From positions 1-8,185 of the forward strand of contig DAOUDD010000262.1 in assembly GCA_034431765.1 (NCBI GenBank): DNA of 8,185 nt, written 5' to 3'. Source of the stretch: DASYAN01 sp034431765 (GTDB lineage Bacteria; Chloroflexota; Ktedonobacteria; Ktedonobacterales; Ktedonobacteraceae). This document shows positions 5,156 to 8,185 of the stretch, piece by piece. The notes under the pieces are model-generated. The model searched no databases, was not told where the DNA came from, and saw only the letters and a list, made by a program, of their open reading frames with translations. A program made the position numbers and the translations under genes. Within the stretch, counting starts at the first letter, position 1, and each line of letters starts with the position of its first letter.

Positions 5156-6697
5156 TCAGCGTTCACCTCGCTTGAGATACAGGACGAATGGACCAGCCAA
5201 GGTGGTTTTTGGGGTGAAGGTGATTGCCCCAAATCTCTCAACGAATATCTCGCCATCAGATGCCGTCTGACGGCTGCTGACGCTAAACCACTCGAGCATG
5301 TACGTGCCTGGCTCCAACGTCACCGTGAATGGAGATCCAGCCTCGTTAGGCTGGAGCACCAGGTATTCTGTGCCAGGATTGGCGAGAGCGTAGCTGGTGG
5401 AGCTGAGGTCGGAGCGCGGCACCATCGCAATCAGCCTTATGCGCGAGGCAAAGCGCAACGTATCGCCCATCGCGTAGCGCGTCGGCTCGAACGACTCGTA
5501 GGAAGGCACTCCCAACGACGGATCAAGCGGACTGCTCACATCGATGATGCCGAAATCCATGAGGATTGGGTGGTGGCCGCGTAGGAAGGATTTCCAGGCC
5601 CAGAGTGCATCGCCCCTGCCTGCGGCATAATGGTCTGTGTCGGTCAGCACCACCTTGCTGCCTCCATGTTCAGGTGGGTTCGTCAACCAGAGGGATGCAG
5701 AACGTTGCGCTTCGTTCTCCGGGTACTCACCGGGCACGAACAGCTCGTCGTCGCCAGGTGAGATCCAGTCGGCGGGACTGTTGGAGAGCACCTCATTGAC
5801 ACGAGATTGATCTGGCACGGGGAACTGCATCGTCATGCCGATAGGATGCCGGGCGTAGCCCATCTGCTGCTCGTACTGCTTGACGAACTCGATCACCCCA
5901 TACTGCCATGCCGTGGAGTCACCCCAGGAGGGAATCTCGGAGAGTCCCAACACGTCTGCGAACGTCTGGTCAACGTGCCCACCGCCGCATGATTCGTTGG
6001 CGACCTCGTAGAGGACATTGGGCAGATCAGCGACGGTATCGATAACCTTGCGAATGTAGGCTTCCTGCAACGCTTGGATGACCGGATCAAGGGGCAGAAC
6101 TTGGTAATTATTGATCGAGGTGAGAGCCACCTCGTTCACATTGTTGGCGGCGAAGAAGGGGTGGCCTTCCACATGCTCGGGTGCCTGGCTAAGGTGGAGG
6201 CCAAAGCCGTCAAAGAGCATGACCGAGACATAGATCTCCTCTCTGCCTGCAGCGATGACGCGGTCGCGCAGCCGGTCAAAGTAGCGCGGATCGAACTGCG
6301 AGAGGTCAAACTTCGGCTTGCCATCGCGGGCCCGCCCTGGACCAGTGCGCAACCACGGCTGTGGCGTCATGCAGAGATGGAAGTTGGCGGGAACCGCCTG
6401 TGACTTGAACTGCTCCCAACGCCAGAGCCGGATAAAGTTATGACCATGTCCCTTGAGAAAGGCGAGATACGCACCGTAATCGTTCTGCTCTGGTTCCTCG
6501 GAGCAATCTAGACCGGGACCAAGCCCATCATGGAAGTTATTCCAGATATGTGAGCCAGTCAGGTAGACCGCCTTCTGCCCATCAGGTGAATCGGTGGCAA
6601 CGGTGAAATAGCGTGGGTTAATTGTACAGACCATCAGAGGTCCAGGAGCGTACCCTGAAAAAGGGGATATTTGTGATGATACATGATTCTCAGACAT
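5156..6697 (-). CDS. Glycoside hydrolase-like TIM-barrel protein with C-terminal collagen-binding-type domain
   Basis: This 513-residue protein resembles bacterial cellulase-like proteins with a TIM barrel and a C-terminal beta-sandwich labelled putative collagen-binding domain; the substrate is unknown. INPRYFTV and VYLTGSHIWNNF (26-55) open the barrel, then HGHNFIRLWRWEQF (84-97), IYVSVMLFDGFGL (155-167), and NVLYEVANES (227-236), where the Asn-Glu pair N234-E235 is the expected acid/base at strand 4. At the strand-7 position VVLTDTDHY (349-357) carries Asp (D353, D355) rather than the usual Glu. The C-terminal sandwich spans about 430-510 (YLVLQP, GTYMLEWFS, GPFVLYLKR). There is no signal peptide. 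The ATG at 6695-6697 is chosen for its upstream AGAGGA; a longer frame from a TTG at 6832 would overlap the araC-type gene and has no support. The gene looks more GC-rich than its neighbours. Confidence 0.8.
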   Translation of the reverse strand: MSENHVSSQISPFSGYAPGPLMVCTINPRYFTVATDSPDGQKAVYLTGSHIWNNFHDGLGPGLDCSEEPEQNDYGAYLAFLKGHGHNFIRLWRWEQFKSQAVPANFHLCMTPQPWLRTGPGRARDGKPKFDLSQFDPRYFDRLRDRVIAAGREEIYVSVMLFDGFGLHLSQAPEHVEGHPFFAANNVNEVALTSINNYQVLPLDPVIQALQEAYIRKVIDTVADLPNVLYEVANESCGGGHVDQTFADVLGLSEIPSWGDSTAWQYGVIEFVKQYEQQMGYARHPIGMTMQFPVPDQSRVNEVLSNSPADWISPGDDELFVPGEYPENEAQRSASLWLTNPPEHGGSKVVLTDTDHYAAGRGDALWAWKSFLRGHHPILMDFGIIDVSSPLDPSLGVPSYESFEPTRYAMGDTLRFASRIRLIAMVPRSDLSSTSYALANPGTEYLVLQPNEAGSPFTVTLEPGTYMLEWFSVSSRQTASDGEIFVERFGAITFTPKTTLAGPFVLYLKRGER

Positions 6698-6824
6698 ATG
6701 CAGGTTTTCCTCTCTTGCTTGTTGTCTAGATATTCGTGTTTCCCCACCCTCTCTCGATGCACGCCTGCGCAGGGAAACGATAAATCTATCATATCGCCAG
6801 AAAGGGTCATCTGCTTGTAAAAAT
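6698..6824 (-). promoter_or_regulatory. Upstream region of the hydrolase gene with small palindromes
   Basis: These 127 bases separate the AraC-type gene from the hydrolase gene and should hold its promoter or operator. Visible are a perfect 10-base palindrome CCTGCGCAGG (6764-6773) and an imperfect one with CGATA/TATCG arms at 6778-6796. No hexamer pair with proper spacing stands out. A role as binding site for the neighbouring AraC protein is inference only. Confidence 0.3.
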
Positions 6825-7667
6825 TCACTCAATTGGCATCTGGCCGAGAGACTGACTTTGTGGTGGGTTTTGAGCGCAGAACCTGCGGCGCAACCGCAGG
6901 TAGTCGGTTGGGCTGTAGCCAGCCAACATCACGAAATCTTTGTTGAAATGTGATTGGTCATAGAAGCCTGCTTGGTGCGCGATGAGCGTCCAATCAACCG
7001 GCTGGCTTGGGTCGATCGAGCGCAGGACATGGAAAAATCGCGAAAGCCGTGCGAACTCCTTAGGGGAGATACCGATGATCCGTTTGAACTGAGTATTCAG
7101 ATGGTTTTGGCTGATCCCGAGTTGATCACTGAGCGTTCGAATTGGCAGCGTGCCATGATGGGAGGTAATTTCTCCAAGAGCATGGTACACCAGACCTAAA
7201 CCCTGCGGTTCCCAGGAGAGGCGGGCAAGCAAGATCTGCTCGAAGAGAGCAAACCCCGCCTGGATAGTCGGCGCATCATAGAGCCGTTCCCGCATTTCGG
7301 CGGCAAAACGCCCCCAGATAGCATCCAAAGCCACGACTTGGTTGTGTAATTCAGAGAGGGGAAGGTGCAAGAATGGAGCAACTCCACCCGGTTTGAAATG
7401 AACGCCGAAAAATTGGACGGAGGACGGCCAATCGACGATGTGGTAGGTGCTAAACATTCCTACCCACCAACTCTGAGTACAGGTGGCAAAGGGTTGGGCT
7501 TGATCCGGCGTAGACACGGAGAAAGCTTGGCCGAAGTTAACCATCAAGTGTAACGATGGCATAGGGAAGGTTTTCAGACGGGAATGGGGTGCGGGACCAT
7601 GCAGGTAATAGAGATCGTCAATATAGGAGTTGAGAGGGGGAGATGGAATGTGGCTCTTATAAATCAT
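6825..7667 (-). CDS. AraC-family transcriptional regulator with DUF6597-like sensor domain
   Basis: This 280-residue regulator has an N-terminal domain like DUF6597: PMPSLHLMVNFG (35-46), then FFGVHFKPGGVAPFLHLPLSELHNQVVALDAIWG (86-119), the pattern typical of these proteins. The C-terminal AraC DNA-binding domain covers about 160-262. Its first helix-turn-helix is IRTLSDQLGISQNHLNTQFKR (176-196) and its second is WTLIAHQAGFYDQSHFNKDF (226-245), followed by the family GYSPTDYLRLRR. The length is normal. The ATG at 7665-7667 has only a weak ribosome binding site (AAAGAG). The ligand is unknown. The hydrolase gene follows 127 bases downstream on the same strand and is the obvious candidate target. 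A perfect 8-pair hairpin lies inside its last codons (6881-6901). Confidence 0.93.
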   Translation of the reverse strand: MIYKSHIPSPPLNSYIDDLYYLHGPAPHSRLKTFPMPSLHLMVNFGQAFSVSTPDQAQPFATCTQSWWVGMFSTYHIVDWPSSVQFFGVHFKPGGVAPFLHLPLSELHNQVVALDAIWGRFAAEMRERLYDAPTIQAGFALFEQILLARLSWEPQGLGLVYHALGEITSHHGTLPIRTLSDQLGISQNHLNTQFKRIIGISPKEFARLSRFFHVLRSIDPSQPVDWTLIAHQAGFYDQSHFNKDFVMLAGYSPTDYLRLRRRFCAQNPPQSQSLGQMPIE

Positions 7668-8185
7668 GCAAAGAACTCTTTTCAGTTTTTATCGGGAAAA
7701 CTATGCACTCCACTGGTGGGTGAATCCGCACCGTTTGTCGCTTTCGGGCCTACTTTGCTATTTTGCAAACGCGCACTTCTCCAATCTTCATCACCCCTTC
7801 ATTTCCCTCTGGTTTCCCACCATCTAGCTCCCTTTCTGATTCTAGGTCGAGTTTGAAGATTCGTCAAGACATTCATGCTGGGTACTGCACTCCTAAGAGC
7901 GCGTTTTGAAAATGGGCAAAGAACCTCACGTGTGATAAGCTGAATCGATGAGGACCAGTCATCCAAGCAATCGAACCTCAGCGGACTGGGAAACGCTGCA
8001 ACGCCATATTCCTCCCTTGCCCAAACGCGGCAGGTGGTAAATGCCGTACCAAGTGAGCAGGTTTGGCCCTCCGACGTAAGCACTTGCCCTCCAAGGTGAG
8101 CACTGGTACACGCGTTTCCTGGGAAAAAACTGCATTATTATAGGATTTCTACATACCCTTGTGTCCCATTCACACGAATTATTTT
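7668..8185. other. Gene-free region upstream of the AraC-type gene, with the right repeat arm
   Basis: No convincing coding region is present in these 518 bases. A minus-strand frame at 7799-8083 runs straight through the inverted-repeat arm, has no ribosome binding site and looks non-coding. The promoter of the AraC-type gene should lie near 7668-7760, but no clear hexamer pair was found. The only structured element is the repeat arm at about 8027-8113. Confidence 0.55.
8027..8113 (-). repeat. Right arm of a long inverted repeat, possible transposon end
   Basis: Read on the minus strand from 8113 inward, this arm parallels the left arm at 4411-4488: GTACCAG, then the strongly conserved core (8102-8066), then TGCTCAC and finally CATTTACCA. 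Three units can be seen, starting near 8102, 8082 and 8059, with TGCTCAC/TGCTTAC/TGCTCAC heads and GGAGGGC tails in the first two. Both arms read from outside to inside in the same order, as terminal inverted repeats do. No clear target-site duplication flanks the pair. Confidence 0.7.

Noticed and set aside
5566..6403. Several plus-strand reading frames opposite the hydrolase gene
   Set aside because: They are shadows of a GC-rich minus-strand gene, Arg-rich and without family features or ribosome binding sites.
6698..6832. Extended N-terminus of the hydrolase from a TTG codon at 6832
   Set aside because: It would overlap the 3' end of the AraC-type gene, has no ribosome binding site, and the extra 45 residues are Arg-rich and unlike the family. 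The ATG at 6697 is better supported.
7799..8083. Minus-strand reading frame of 94 codons upstream of the AraC-type gene
   Set aside because: It begins inside the inverted-repeat arm, has no ribosome binding site, shows no family resemblance, and its sequence in the arm is explained by the repeat.

Overview
The window looks like an accessory, insertion-sequence-rich stretch of a bacterial chromosome of moderate GC content. The IS21-type transposon, the DUF1579-like and DUF1398-like proteins, the collagen-binding-type glycoside hydrolase and the AraC regulator with a DUF6597-like sensor domain recall Chloroflexota of the Ktedonobacteria type. That assignment rests on remembered family resemblance, not on a search, and is tentative.

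Layout. Bases 1 to about 65 carry a possible tail of a minus-strand gene cut off at both sides. About 70-2316 is an IS21-family insertion sequence with intact istA and istB on the minus strand, overlapping by 16 bases. Its ends carry five copies of one short motif (CGCCA, 7-8 free bases, TTGACC), all pointing inward. Directly beyond its istA-proximal end is a plus-strand reading frame with no convincing start of its own (to 2720). It ends in a helix-turn-helix and looks like a gene whose 5' part was lost. At 2860-3657 a plus-strand gene with a near-consensus promoter and a good ribosome binding site encodes a 265-residue protein that reads as a divergent HipA-like kinase. Bases 3658-3962 are AT-rich and hold at most one small, doubtful minus-strand reading frame.

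The remaining recognised genes are all on the minus strand. A DUF1398 gene (3963-4349) has a very good promoter whose -10 box lies only 7 bases before the ATG, so its mRNA is probably leaderless. Further right come AraC regulator (6825-7667), glycoside hydrolase-like protein (5156-6697) and DUF1579-like protein (4479-4976), in transcription order. These three genes are bracketed by two inverted, about 80-base repeat arms (near 4411-4488 and 8027-8113). Each arm is built from three degenerate 20-24 base units, as at transposon ends that bind a transposase at several sites. No transposase lies between the arms. The block could be a non-autonomous, cargo-carrying mobile unit of about 3.7 kb, or the arms could be dispersed repeats that happen to flank it; this is the most unusual structure in the window.

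Likely roles. The AraC protein may control the hydrolase gene 127 bases downstream. The hydrolase lacks a signal peptide and so probably acts in the cytoplasm on a carbohydrate that cannot be named from sequence. The DUF1579-like protein has no known reaction. No RNA genes, CRISPR arrays or origins were seen.
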